Source: Deltaproteobacteria bacterium
GTDB lineage: Bacteria > Desulfobacterota > Desulfobacteria > Desulfobacterales > UBA2156
Reading direction: 5' to 3'
Assembly: GCA_019309485.1 (NCBI GenBank)
Contig: JAFDGC010000026.1
Coordinates: 1-42,208 of the forward strand
Length of the DNA stretch: 42,208 bases
Below, in pieces: positions 24,920-32,961 of this stretch. Both the position numbers and the translations under genes were made by a program. Below the pieces are notes generated by a model, which did no database searches, had not been told where the DNA came from, and saw only the letters and a program-made list of their open reading frames with translations. Every line of letters begins with the position of its first letter. Position 1 is the stretch's first letter.

Positions 24920-26539
24920 GTGGAAAAAACAGCACTGATCGTCGGCAGTGGAACGTGTGCGAAAGACCTGGCCGAAACCCTTGCGGCTTCCGGGATTTCC
25001 GTCCTGGTGACCGGCGTCGACGGCTGCGCTCTTGCATGGGGGTCGGGCCAGCCCCCCACGGAGGCGTCACCGCGTCTGGAAATCATGGACGGGGCGAAAA
25101 TCCGATCCGTCAGCGGATCCCCCGGCCGGTTCACGGTGGAATTCGCGGACCAAGACCGCCGCATCCGGCGGCACGTCCAGGACATCCTCATCGCCGAAGA
25201 TCCGGTCCAGCAGGTCAACGGACCCCTCTATGGACTTACCGAAGGTGCCGGTGTCATCTCTTTTTCCGCTTTCAAATCCATGCTCAACCCGGAATCCGGA
25301 AACTCCGAGGCATTCGAATCCCTTTCCAGGGTGGCCTTTTTAACCGGCGCGCTCAATGAAAGTCTTCCCCTTATTGCCCGTGACGTGATGCAGGCTGCGC
25401 TGGACCTGCAACAGTCTAAAGGCGTGCAAGCCTATATCTTAACCGGAAACCTCAAGGTGGCCGGCCATGGACTCGAAACCCTTTCCCGAAATGCCAAGGA
25501 AGCCGGAGTCATTTTCATCAAAAACACGGAAAGACCGCCGGAAATCGTCCAGGCCGGGGACGGATCGATCACCATCACATACACGGACGAAGTCCTCCGC
25601 AGGCCCACCGTCCTCAACCCGGATCTCACCGTCGTGGATGAAACGCCTCTCCCGTCTCCGAGCCTGAAAACCCTCGGCGACCTCCTTGAACTGGAAACCG
25701 GCCCGGACGGATTTTTGCAGGCGGACAACATCCATCGGCTCCTGACTTTGACCAACCGGAAGGGCATTCGGGTGGTGGGTCCGGCCCGGGGTGTTTTGTC
25801 GCCTGTTTTGATCACGTCGGAAATCACCCATACCGCCTTGTCCCTTTCCTGGACAAAAGACGCCGAGGAGGATGAAAAAAACAAGGCTCGTATTGAAACC
25901 GGGAAATGCGTCCGCTGCCTGACCTGTGTCCGAATCTGTCCTTACCGGGCCGTGGTGTTGGCTCCCCGGCCCGTCATCGCCGCGGCGGCGTGTGAAGGGT
26001 GCGGCATCTGCGTGGCCGAATGCCCGTGCGAGGCCATCGCCTTTGACACGTTTCCGTCAACGGCGACACCTGCGGCCGTTGAACCGGAATCGGAAGCCGG
26101 CGGGAACAGAAGCGGCGCTTCCGCTTTTATCCCGCACGTGACGGTCTTTTGCTGCTCCCGTTCCGCCGTGCCCGCCCGGAACATGGCCCGGGCCATGAAC
26201 GATGGATTTCCGAAAGGACTTTCTTTCATCGACGTGCCCTGCGCAGGGGCCGTATCCCGATTGCACCTGTTAAACGCCCTGAGCAACGGCGCCGACGGAG
26301 TGCTGGTGGTGGGATGCCATCCGGACAACTGTCATTCGGGAAATGGAACCCTTTTGGCGCGGGAACGTTCAGACGGCATTAAAACGCTTCTTCCCCGTTT
26401 GGGGGTTGCATATGAACGGCTGGCCTTTAAAAACCTGGCGGCCAATATGGGGGCGGAATTCTCCCGGATCCTCGAGGCGTTCACGGCGCATTTGGAATCC
26501 CTGGGACCCAACCCCATGAAACAAAAAGACAGATGGTGA
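24920..26539 (+). CDS. HdrA-like (QmoB-type) iron-sulfur protein with C-terminal MvhD/FlpD domain
   Basis: A 539-residue protein. The N-terminal Rossmann region is degenerate (LIVGSGTCAKDLAETL), so FAD binding is uncertain. Two [4Fe-4S] motifs lie near residues 330 (CVRCLTCVRICP) and 357 (CEGCGICVAECP). The C-terminal 140 residues match MvhD: FCCSRS near 410, PCAG near 440 and GCHPDNCH near 465. MvhD normally has CC-x-x-C; here the third Cys is Ser, which may alter or abolish the [2Fe-2S] site. GTG 24920 has AGGAAGG upstream; TTG 24842 would start inside the repeat. In QmoB and HdrA-MvhD proteins this domain joins electron flow to the HdrA partner. Confidence 0.85.
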   Translation: MEKTALIVGSGTCAKDLAETLAASGISVLVTGVDGCALAWGSGQPPTEASPRLEIMDGAKIRSVSGSPGRFTVEFADQDRRIRRHVQDILIAEDPVQQVNGPLYGLTEGAGVISFSAFKSMLNPESGNSEAFESLSRVAFLTGALNESLPLIARDVMQAALDLQQSKGVQAYILTGNLKVAGHGLETLSRNAKEAGVIFIKNTERPPEIVQAGDGSITITYTDEVLRRPTVLNPDLTVVDETPLPSPSLKTLGDLLELETGPDGFLQADNIHRLLTLTNRKGIRVVGPARGVLSPVLITSEITHTALSLSWTKDAEEDEKNKARIETGKCVRCLTCVRICPYRAVVLAPRPVIAAAACEGCGICVAECPCEAIAFDTFPSTATPAAVEPESEAGGNRSGASAFIPHVTVFCCSRSAVPARNMARAMNDGFPKGLSFIDVPCAGAVSRLHLLNALSNGADGVLVVGCHPDNCHSGNGTLLARERSDGIKTLLPRLGVAYERLAFKNLAANMGAEFSRILEAFTAHLESLGPNPMKQKDRW

Positions 26540-26546
26540 AATCCAT

Positions 26547-27239
26547 TTGAACGATGAGCCGTCAACGATGGTTCTGGAGTACTCCCCCATGGAAACCCAA
26601 AGCATCATCGCGTTGAATACCCTGGAGCACGGCCGGTGCCGGCCCTGGCCTTTTTTGCAGGATTTTTGTCTGACCTGCGGGATTTGTGCCGGCGCATGCC
26701 CGGCCTCAGGCGTGGACGGGTTCGACCCGAGAAAACTGGTGCGGATGATCTCCCTGGGGATGGAAGACGAGACGGTGTCGGAACGCTGGCCCTGGATCTG
26801 CACCATGTGCGGCAAATGCGCCAACCTCTGCCCCATGGAGATCGACATCCCGGGCCTGGTGCGAAAGATTCGATCCCGTCGCAGGCGCGAAGAGGTCCCC
26901 GGCATCCTCCACAAGGGATTGGAAGCGGCCCTGGAAACCGGGAATAACCTCCGGCTTCCCAAAGACGACTATGTCTTCATCCTGGAAGAAATCGCTGCGG
27001 AACCGGGATTCGAAGGATTCACGGTGCCCATCGACAAGACCGGCGCGCGGATTCTGACCACCATCCACAATAAACTCGTGAACACCCATACGGAAGACCT
27101 GAAACATTGGTGGAAGATCTTTCACGCCGCCGGCGAAGACTGGACGGTGCCCTCCGAAAACTGGGAGGGGACCAACTGGGGGTATTTCACCGGGGACGAC
27201 GCGGCTATCCGCAAATTTTGGAAAAATTCCGTTTTGTGA
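26547..27239 (+). CDS. HdrD/TmcB-like [4Fe-4S] protein, N-terminal part of a frameshifted gene
   Basis: This 230-residue frame carries two HdrC-type cluster motifs, CLTCGICAGACP near residue 40 and CTMCGKCANLCP near 84. A linker with NWEGTNWGYFTGDDAA follows, as in HdrD-like proteins just before the CCG domain. The frame then ends after a few unrelated residues. The continuation (FVTVFDLLIEYI and a full CCG domain) is in another frame from 27236. Comparison with the family layout suggests about 40-50 residues, including an ECGH-type motif, have been lost at the junction near 27205. The start (TTG 26547, ATG 26568 or ATG 26589) is uncertain. It is the fourth gene of the redox operon, eight bases after the HdrA-MvhD gene. 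Confidence 0.75.
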   Translation: MNDEPSTMVLEYSPMETQSIIALNTLEHGRCRPWPFLQDFCLTCGICAGACPASGVDGFDPRKLVRMISLGMEDETVSERWPWICTMCGKCANLCPMEIDIPGLVRKIRSRRRREEVPGILHKGLEAALETGNNLRLPKDDYVFILEEIAAEPGFEGFTVPIDKTGARILTTIHNKLVNTHTEDLKHWWKIFHAAGEDWTVPSENWEGTNWGYFTGDDAAIRKFWKNSVL

Positions 27240-27685
27240 CCGTGTTCGATCTTCTCATCGAATACATACGGGAAGGAAGAATTCATCTGGACACGTCCCG
27301 GTTCAAGGACCGCCGGGCCACTTACCACGACCCCTGCAATTATGGAAGACAGGCCCAGCGCCGCTTCGGGCACGGGTTTTTCGAAGAACCCCGGTGGATT
27401 TTAAGTCAATGCATGGACCATTGGCAGGACCTCTATCCGGCCCGCATGAACCAGATCTGCTGTGGCGGGGGCGGAGGAACCCTCAACACCGGGTACAATG
27501 AGGAACGCATCTTTTACGCCCGCCGCAAGTTCGACCAGATAAAAACCTCGGGCGCCGACATGCTCGTGGTCCCCTGCCACAGCTGCCACGGTCAGTTCAA
27601 CGCCGTGAAAAAAGACTACGGCATGGAAAATCTCGAGATCAAATACCTCTGGGAACTCGTGGCGGATTGTTTGGTGGTGGGATAA
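27236..27685 (+). CDS. HdrD/HdrB-like CCG-domain protein, C-terminal part of the frameshifted gene
   Basis: The frame from GTG 27236, which overlaps the upstream TGA as GTGA, encodes 149 residues with one complete CCG domain: YHDPCNYGR, then ICCGGGGG, then VVPCHSCHGQF. Such domains bind the [4Fe-4S] clusters that reduce disulfides in HdrB/HdrD. The open frame extends further upstream, where YPQILEKFRFVTVFDLL still reads like family sequence. This shows that the conserved protein crosses the frame break. It may be translated by restart at the GTG (only GGAAA upstream), or the gene may be broken or the sequence in error. It is the last gene of the operon and converges with the Tm-1-like gene. 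Confidence 0.7.
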   Translation: MTVFDLLIEYIREGRIHLDTSRFKDRRATYHDPCNYGRQAQRRFGHGFFEEPRWILSQCMDHWQDLYPARMNQICCGGGGGTLNTGYNEERIFYARRKFDQIKTSGADMLVVPCHSCHGQFNAVKKDYGMENLEIKYLWELVADCLVVG

Positions 27686-27732
27686 CGCCGGCTTCCAAAC
27701 GGGGCGATTTCCCGGAAAGCCCCATGCACCCA

Positions 27733-28956
27733 TTAGACATCATTTTTTTCCATCCGGGCCAGCACCTCGATCACGGCCCCGGCGAATTCCGGATCATTGA
27801 TATCATACGGCAAGAGATCCAATTTAATCTTTTCGTCGAGATGCTGCCGCAAGGCATCTGCGAACCATTTCGGGCCCTCAGGGTCATGTAGAGGGCCGTC
27901 CTTGGCGTCAAAGGCGGAAAAGCCGCCCATGGGAATCAGGATGGTTAAAGGACCTTCGGCCGGATTGCAGATATCCGCGATGATCTTCCCCAGGGTTTTC
28001 AGCTCTTCCCGGGAAGTCCGGAAAACGGTAATGGCCGCGTTGTGAACATGATAGGGCCGATGGGGGAACCGGGGGCGGGCGGCCTCTAAAGGGCCGCTGA
28101 CCAGAAAATCGATGTTGCCGGGGACAAGGATTGTCGGGATCCCGTGCCGCAGGGCGGCCTTCCCCCGGTCCGGACCCGCGTCGTAGTCCCCGCCGAAATG
28201 ATGATCCGCGATCTCATGAAGGGACAAGTCCACCAGGGCCGTCACCTTTTCCTGGGCTAGCATCTCTTCCATGGCCTTTCCGCCGGATCCCACGGTATGG
28301 AAAATGACGACTTCCCGGCCTTTGGCTTCCAGAGATTTGCGGATCTGCTGGGCACAGGCTTCCGTGGTGCCCAGAGTGGAGATAAAGACCAGCGGTGTTT
28401 CGACGGTTTTTTCTGAAGCGACGTAATTCAGCATCCCAGCCAGGGCCGCAGCCCCGTTTTTCAAAATCCCCCGGGTCACCCGGTTCAGACCGGACAGATC
28501 GCAAACCGAGTGGAGCATCAGGATGTCCTTCGTCCCCACAAAAGCCCGGGTGTCCCGGGAGGCCATGGTGGAGATCATCGTTTTGGGAACCCCGACGGGC
28601 AAGGCCCGCATCACCGCGGTCCCCAGGGTCGTCCCCATGGAGCCCCCCAAGCCGATGACCCCATGGAACCGGCCCTGTCGATATAACTTTGATGCGATCT
28701 TGACTGCGCCTTCGGCCATAACCGCCAGGGCTTTTCCCTCATGCCCGATGGTCCGGACCGCTTCCATAGGCTTCCCGCCGGCCTGCGCCACCTGGATTCG
28801 GTCGATATCCACGGGCACCGGGCTTTCCCCCCGGATCCCCGCATCCATGAGCATCACCGTGATCCCGGCCGCCTCGAGGCATGATTTCATGTAAAGGGCT
28901 TCGCTCCCCTTGGTATCCATGGTGGCAATCAATAGGGCTTTCGGGGAATGCTTCAC
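27733..28956 (-). CDS. Tm-1-like ATP-binding protein (UPF0261 family)
   Basis: A 407-residue protein of the Tm-1-like family, named after the tomato mosaic virus resistance protein; bacterial members have no firm function. Family sequence includes IATMDTKGSEALYMK at the N-terminus, the glycine-rich GVIGLGGSMGTTLGTAVMRALP, VFISTLGTTEACA at mid-protein, and LIPMGGFSAFD near the C-terminus. The start is GTG at 28956 with GGGAGG six bases upstream. A promoter with TTGTCA-17-TATCGG lies at 29075-29103. Neighbours are unrelated, so context gives no clue to the role. Confidence 0.87.
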   Translation of the reverse strand: MKHSPKALLIATMDTKGSEALYMKSCLEAAGITVMLMDAGIRGESPVPVDIDRIQVAQAGGKPMEAVRTIGHEGKALAVMAEGAVKIASKLYRQGRFHGVIGLGGSMGTTLGTAVMRALPVGVPKTMISTMASRDTRAFVGTKDILMLHSVCDLSGLNRVTRGILKNGAAALAGMLNYVASEKTVETPLVFISTLGTTEACAQQIRKSLEAKGREVVIFHTVGSGGKAMEEMLAQEKVTALVDLSLHEIADHHFGGDYDAGPDRGKAALRHGIPTILVPGNIDFLVSGPLEAARPRFPHRPYHVHNAAITVFRTSREELKTLGKIIADICNPAEGPLTILIPMGGFSAFDAKDGPLHDPEGPKWFADALRQHLDEKIKLDLLPYDINDPEFAGAVIEVLARMEKNDV

Positions 28957-29074
28957 GCATGACCTCCCTGGAGAAAATGAGTATCAAAACAGTTCGCATT
29001 TAGGACGAGGCGGCTTCATATCCAAGATACGCAGCCCCCCGGAAAGATGTTCCGCCGCCCCCGGGTATCGGTCT

Positions 29075-29103
29075 CCGATAGCATCCCAATGCCGGTGTGA
29101 CAA
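29075..29103 (-). promoter_or_regulatory. Putative sigma-70 promoter for the Tm-1-like gene
   Basis: On the - strand: TTGTCA (29103-29098), 17-base spacer, TATCGG (29080-29075), preceded by GC as in the other promoter candidates here. It leaves a leader of about 110 bases. Confidence 0.45.
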
Positions 29104-29129
29104 GACTTTTCGCCCCACAACGTCACCGA

Positions 29130-29231
29130 TTACAACTCCGACGTGCAATGGGGGCAGCGCGTGGCTTTGACGGGAATGCTGGAATAGCAACGGGGGCATT
29201 CTTTCTCACTTGATCCGGCCGGGGTGAGGGT
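29130..29231 (-). pseudogene. Orphan zinc-ribbon tail, remnant of an MscL-type protein
   Basis: The last 33 residues of this frame contain CPRCYSSIP and CPHCTSEL, two CxxC knuckles forming a zinc ribbon. This exact style of tail ([15 protein letters not shown]) is found at the C-terminus of some MscL mechanosensitive channels in related bacteria, as I remember the family. Nothing upstream in any frame resembles the MscL membrane part. The residues before it are irregular and the divergent DJ-1 gene begins at 29366. It looks like a leftover 3' end after deletion. A very small zinc-ribbon protein cannot be excluded, but no start with a ribosome site is visible. Confidence 0.55.
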
Positions 29232-29365
29232 GTAACCGTTTGAAACGACACGCTGGCACCCGTCCCATTTCCTCGAGGGGAAGAAGAAACACGGGTTGTT
29301 TGACTCTATATAGAAATTCCACCATTGGACTTTTTTAAACCAAGCGGCGACAAGGAGAAAAAGGT

Positions 29366-29929
29366 ATGACCCCAAACGTTTTGGTTCCCATTGCCGACGG
29401 CAGCGAGGAGATCGAGGCGGCCTGCATCATCGACGTGTTGCGCCGGGCCGGTGCCGCCGTCACCGTGGCATCGGTGGCCCGCCTCACCGTTATATTTTCC
29501 CGAAAAGTGAAATGGGTTGCGGATTGCACCATAGGCGCCTGTGTGGACCGAAAGTGGGATCTCATCGCCCTTCCCGGGGGCATGCCGGGGGCCGAGCACC
29601 TGCGCGATTCGACCCCACTCATCGCACTCCTTGACAGACAAAAAAAGGAAGGAAAATACTACGCGGCCATCTGCGCCGCGCCGGCGGTGGTCCTGAAACC
29701 CCATGGGCTCCTGCCGGAAGGCCCGGCCACGGCCCACCCGGCCTTCGTGGAACGCATGGAACCCCACGGCATCGACGATGCACCGGTGGTGGTCCACGGG
29801 AACTGCATCACCAGCCGGGGTCCCGGAACCGCCATCGCCTTCGCCCTCAAGCTCGTGGAGCTTTTATGGGACCGCTCCCACGCCCTTGCCGTCGCCGAAC
29901 CCATGGTGCTGCTGCATCCCCTGGCCTAA
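29366..29929 (+). CDS. DJ-1/PfpI/YajL-type protein
   Basis: A 187-residue protein of the DJ-1/ThiJ/PfpI superfamily. The DJ-1 subgroup residues are present: Glu15 (DGSEEIEA), the nucleophile Cys103 in [10 protein letters not shown], and His124 (TAHPAF). Members act in protein or DNA glycation repair, glyoxalase chemistry or redox sensing. AAGGAGAAAAAGG precedes the ATG. The gene stands alone between a zinc-ribbon remnant and the convergent M48 protease gene, six bases away. Confidence 0.92.
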   Translation: MTPNVLVPIADGSEEIEAACIIDVLRRAGAAVTVASVARLTVIFSRKVKWVADCTIGACVDRKWDLIALPGGMPGAEHLRDSTPLIALLDRQKKEGKYYAAICAAPAVVLKPHGLLPEGPATAHPAFVERMEPHGIDDAPVVVHGNCITSRGPGTAIAFALKLVELLWDRSHALAVAEPMVLLHPLA

Positions 29930-29935
29930 CGGGGT

Positions 29936-31141
29936 TCAGGCGGATTTTTCCAATGTCTTGAGGGCCGATTCGACGGCCTCTTTTTTTCGGGAGTCGGTCA
30001 GCATTCCCTTGGCCCGCTGGAGGTGAAAGCGGGCGCTCGCCGCATTTCCGGTTTTGTAAAAATGCATCCCCAGATAAAAATGGACCAGGTCTGCACGCCC
30101 TTTTTTCTGGTAAATCTCGCCCAAAAAGTAATCGAGTTGGGGATAATCCCGGTATTTTTCGGCTAATTGAAGGAAGGTCTCCTCCGCGGCATCGACCCGT
30201 CCCAGGGCGATTTGGGTTCTGCCCAGGTAAAAAAGGCCTTCCACGTTCGGGGAAGGGGCATCGGCGATGCTTGAAAGGGCGGCAAGAGCCTCTTCCAAGT
30301 TCCCCTGGAGAAAGAGAATTTTTCCCATCTCGGCCAATAAATTCCGGTTAAAGGCGCTGTGGGACAATGCGGTTCGAATATGGGAAAGGGCCTCTGCGTA
30401 CCGGTTTTCCCGGGATAAGACAAGTGCGATTCCGTAGTGGGCCATGGGATCGTCGGGGTTCTTGGAAAGCATCCCGTTAAACTTCCGCAACGCTGCCTCC
30501 TGGTCCCCGTAAAGGGCCGTCAATCGTGTATGGGCGGTTTCAAAGAGGCTCGGATCCGCCGGGGACGGTGTTTTCGGCGTATGGTTCTCGATATAGGCAT
30601 CGATGTATACCATTCGGTCCGCGGATGCCGGATGGGTGGAAAGGTAGTCGGGGACCTGGTCCGTTCCGAACCATTGCTTGCTCCGGATCTTTTGGAGCAC
30701 GGTCAAAAGCCCCTTCCCGTCGTATCCCGCATCATACAGATACTGCATCCCGATCTGATCGGCCTGCATTTCGTCTTCCCGGCTGAAGGCCAGGGCCGCG
30801 GATTGAGCTGCAGCGGCTGATCCGATGGAAAGGGCCTTTCCTGCAGCGGACGCGCCTCCCGCCCCCAAAAAGATCCCCGCAACCATCCCGGCCATGGCCG
30901 CGATTCCGATCTTTTTGGCGCGCTCGATCTTTTCGGAGATGTGCCGGCACTGGACATGGGCGATTTCGTGGGCGAGGATCCCGGCCAATTCCGACTCCTT
31001 GTCCATGGCTTCCAGGAGCCCGCTGTTGATAAATATATGTCCGGCCGGTCCGGCAAAGGCATTGTAAACCTCTTCTTTCACCACATAAAATCGAAAGGAA
31101 AAGGGGGGTTCGGGCATCACGGAGACGATCCGTTGCCCCAC
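29936..31141 (-). CDS. M48-family metalloprotease with TPR domain (BepA-like), N-terminus disrupted
   Basis: The main frame encodes 401 residues. Zinc ligands are in HEIAH at 58-62, and Glu in FSREDEMQAD provides the third. The family motif YNAFAGPAGHIFINSGLL precedes. A TPR region (residues about 200-395, with AHYGIALVLSRENRYAEAL and LFYLGRTQIALGRVDAAEE) forms the C-terminal half, as in BepA/YfgC periplasmic proteases that control outer-membrane protein assembly. The GTG used by this frame lacks a signal peptide, which such a protein needs. In-frame residues just upstream (ILSYVNKVGQRIV) still fit the family. A good signal peptide lies in another frame at 31242. See that entry. Confidence 0.82.
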   Translation of the reverse strand: MGQRIVSVMPEPPFSFRFYVVKEEVYNAFAGPAGHIFINSGLLEAMDKESELAGILAHEIAHVQCRHISEKIERAKKIGIAAMAGMVAGIFLGAGGASAAGKALSIGSAAAAQSAALAFSREDEMQADQIGMQYLYDAGYDGKGLLTVLQKIRSKQWFGTDQVPDYLSTHPASADRMVYIDAYIENHTPKTPSPADPSLFETAHTRLTALYGDQEAALRKFNGMLSKNPDDPMAHYGIALVLSRENRYAEALSHIRTALSHSAFNRNLLAEMGKILFLQGNLEEALAALSSIADAPSPNVEGLFYLGRTQIALGRVDAAEETFLQLAEKYRDYPQLDYFLGEIYQKKGRADLVHFYLGMHFYKTGNAASARFHLQRAKGMLTDSRKKEAVESALKTLEKSA

Positions 31142-31242
31142 TTTGTTGACATAAGATAGGATCGCGCACCGGCCGCCGAAAGCAGCAGCACCGCCAAAAG
31201 GATTGACGCGATTTTTTGAGTCAGATTCACCGGTTTCGGCAT
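31117..31242 (-). pseudogene. Signal-peptide fragment of the M48 protease, out of frame
   Basis: ATG 31242 begins a 41-codon frame with a basic N-terminus (MPKPVNLTQK), a hydrophobic core (IASILLAVLLLS) and AAGA, a cleavage-like site. It then runs on into nonsense overlapping the M48 frame. Relatives have about 35-45 residues between the signal peptide and the YVNKVGQRIV segment. Here the two are nearly joined and in different frames, so an out-of-frame deletion near 31165-31175 is likely. Confidence 0.6.
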
Positions 31243-31288
31243 CTTCAATCCGCTTTTCAACGGTTTCGAACTATGGTACAAGTCGATT

Positions 31289-32053
31289 ATGTCACAGATC
31301 CTATGCATTGCCAACCAGAAAGGGGGGGTGGGAAAGACCACCACCGCCGTCAACCTGTCCGCGGCCCTGGCGGTCTCGGAGAAGAAGATCCTTCTGGTGG
31401 ACTGTGATCCCCAGGCCAATGCCACCACGGGGGTGGGCATCGATAAAGCATCCCTGGAGCGGACCCTGTATCACGGACTCATCCAAAACAACGGGGTCCA
31501 AGACCTCATCGTGGATACCCAAATCCAAACCCTCAAAGTCATCCCCTCCCGGGTGGATCTCATCGGATTCGAAGTGGAAATGATGGACGTCCCCCGCCGT
31601 GAAACGATCCTGAAAGGGCTCATTCATGGGTTACGGGGCGATTTCGATTACATCATCCTGGACTGCCCGCCGGCTCTGGGCCTGTTGACCCTCAACGCCA
31701 TGACCGCCGCTGATGCCCTGATCATTCCCCTTCAATGCGAGTTTTACGCGCTTGAGGGTTTGGGACAACTCCTTCAAACCATCAAGCGGGTCCGGGAGCG
31801 CTTGAACCCGGAGCTGAAGATCGCCGGCATCCTCTTGACCATGTTCGACACCCGGACCAATCTTTCCCATCAGGTGGCCGAAAATGCCGCCAAGTATTTC
31901 AAGTCGCTGCTGTTCAAGACCCGGATCCCGAGAAATGTCCGCCTGGGAGAGGCCCCCAGCTTCGGAAAGCCGATCCTGTTGTACGACGCGGCCTCCCCGG
32001 GTGCCGCCGGCTACTTTGCGCTGGCAAAAGAAATCCTGAACCACAAAACCTGA
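31289..32053 (+). CDS. parA: ParA/Soj chromosome-partitioning ATPase
   Basis: A 254-residue Walker-type ATPase. The deviant Walker A is KGGVGKTT at 11-18, with LLVDCDPQANATTG and DYIILDCPPALGLLT as the other nucleotide motifs. The C-terminal RIPRNVRLGEAPSFGKPI matches chromosomal ParA/Soj. ParA moves ParB-parS complexes along the nucleoid. It is eight bases before parB. No good ribosome site precedes ATG 31289. The neighbourhood lacks gidA/gidB, which often accompany chromosomal parAB near oriC. Confidence 0.95.
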   Translation: MSQILCIANQKGGVGKTTTAVNLSAALAVSEKKILLVDCDPQANATTGVGIDKASLERTLYHGLIQNNGVQDLIVDTQIQTLKVIPSRVDLIGFEVEMMDVPRRETILKGLIHGLRGDFDYIILDCPPALGLLTLNAMTAADALIIPLQCEFYALEGLGQLLQTIKRVRERLNPELKIAGILLTMFDTRTNLSHQVAENAAKYFKSLLFKTRIPRNVRLGEAPSFGKPILLYDAASPGAAGYFALAKEILNHKT

Positions 32054-32061
32054 AAGGCGCC

Positions 32062-32961
32062 ATGAAAGCACAAAACCAACCGAAAAAAGCCGAGTCCGGG
32101 AAAAAAAGAACCCATAAAGTCGCCCTGGGACGGGGGCTCGACGCCCTTTTCCCGGAAATGATGGAAACGGAAACAGACAAGAAAGGGTACTTCTTTTGCG
32201 ATATGGATCTGATCCATCCCAACCGGTTTCAGCCCCGGGTGCTTTTTTCGGAAGCCGAGCTGGAAGAATTGTCTCATTCCATCAAGGAAAAGGGGGTCAT
32301 CCAGCCCATCCTGGTCCGGAAAGACGAAACCGGATACGAGATCGTGGCCGGGGAAAGACGGTTTAGGGCGGCCAAAATGGCCGGTTTGACCCGAATTCCG
32401 GCCATCGTCCGATCCATGGAGGATGACGAACTCCTGGAAATGTCCATCGTGGAAAACATCCAGCGGGAAAACCTCAACCCGGTGGAAGAAGCCGAAGCCT
32501 ATCACCGCCTCATGGCCCAATTCGGTCTGACCCAGGAACAGGTGTCCGAACGGGTGGGGAAGAACCGATCCACCGTGGCCAATTTCCTGCGGCTCCGCAT
32601 CCTCCCCGATGAGGTCAAAACCCATATTTTAAAAGGGGAATTGAGCATGGGGCACGCCCGGGCCCTTTTGGGGGCGGACACGCCGACCCGCCAGATTGCC
32701 GCCTGCCGGCAGGTGCTGGCGAAAAAGCTTTCGGTCCGGCAAACCGAGGTTTTGGTCAAGCGGATGAAGGCGGTCCCCGTATCCAAAAAGCTCTCCTCCC
32801 CGGAATCGGAAGATCCGTATTTCTCGGACCTTTCCGATGCCCTTTCCCGGCAATTCGGAACCCGGGTACAGATCAAACGGAAGGGACAGGCCGGAAAGAT
32901 CGAAATCGAGTTTTACAACGATGATGACCTGGACCGGCTTTTGGGCTTGCTCAAATCTTGA
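32062..32961 (+). CDS. parB: ParB/Spo0J partition protein
   Basis: A 299-residue CTP-dependent DNA clamp. The N-terminal GRGLDALFPE is the ParA-activating segment. The ParB/Srx box follows with NRFQPR, then GERRFRAAKMAGL and ENIQRENLNPVEEAEAY. The HTH region is LTQEQVSERVGKNRSTVANFLRL, and the C-terminal dimer domain ends with IEIEFYNDDDLDRLLGLL. Its stop codon overlaps the first base of the palindromic repeat at 32961-33084. No parS-like 16-mer (TGTTTCACGTGAAACA type) was found by eye in the window. Confidence 0.95.
   Translation: MKAQNQPKKAESGKKRTHKVALGRGLDALFPEMMETETDKKGYFFCDMDLIHPNRFQPRVLFSEAELEELSHSIKEKGVIQPILVRKDETGYEIVAGERRFRAAKMAGLTRIPAIVRSMEDDELLEMSIVENIQRENLNPVEEAEAYHRLMAQFGLTQEQVSERVGKNRSTVANFLRLRILPDEVKTHILKGELSMGHARALLGADTPTRQIAACRQVLAKKLSVRQTEVLVKRMKAVPVSKKLSSPESEDPYFSDLSDALSRQFGTRVQIKRKGQAGKIEIEFYNDDDLDRLLGLLKS

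Noticed and set aside
28984-29199. 71-codon - strand frame upstream of the Tm-1-like gene
   Set aside because: It overlaps the promoter candidate and the zinc-ribbon remnant, has no recognised domain and no ribosome site. It may be chance, though part of it reads smoothly.
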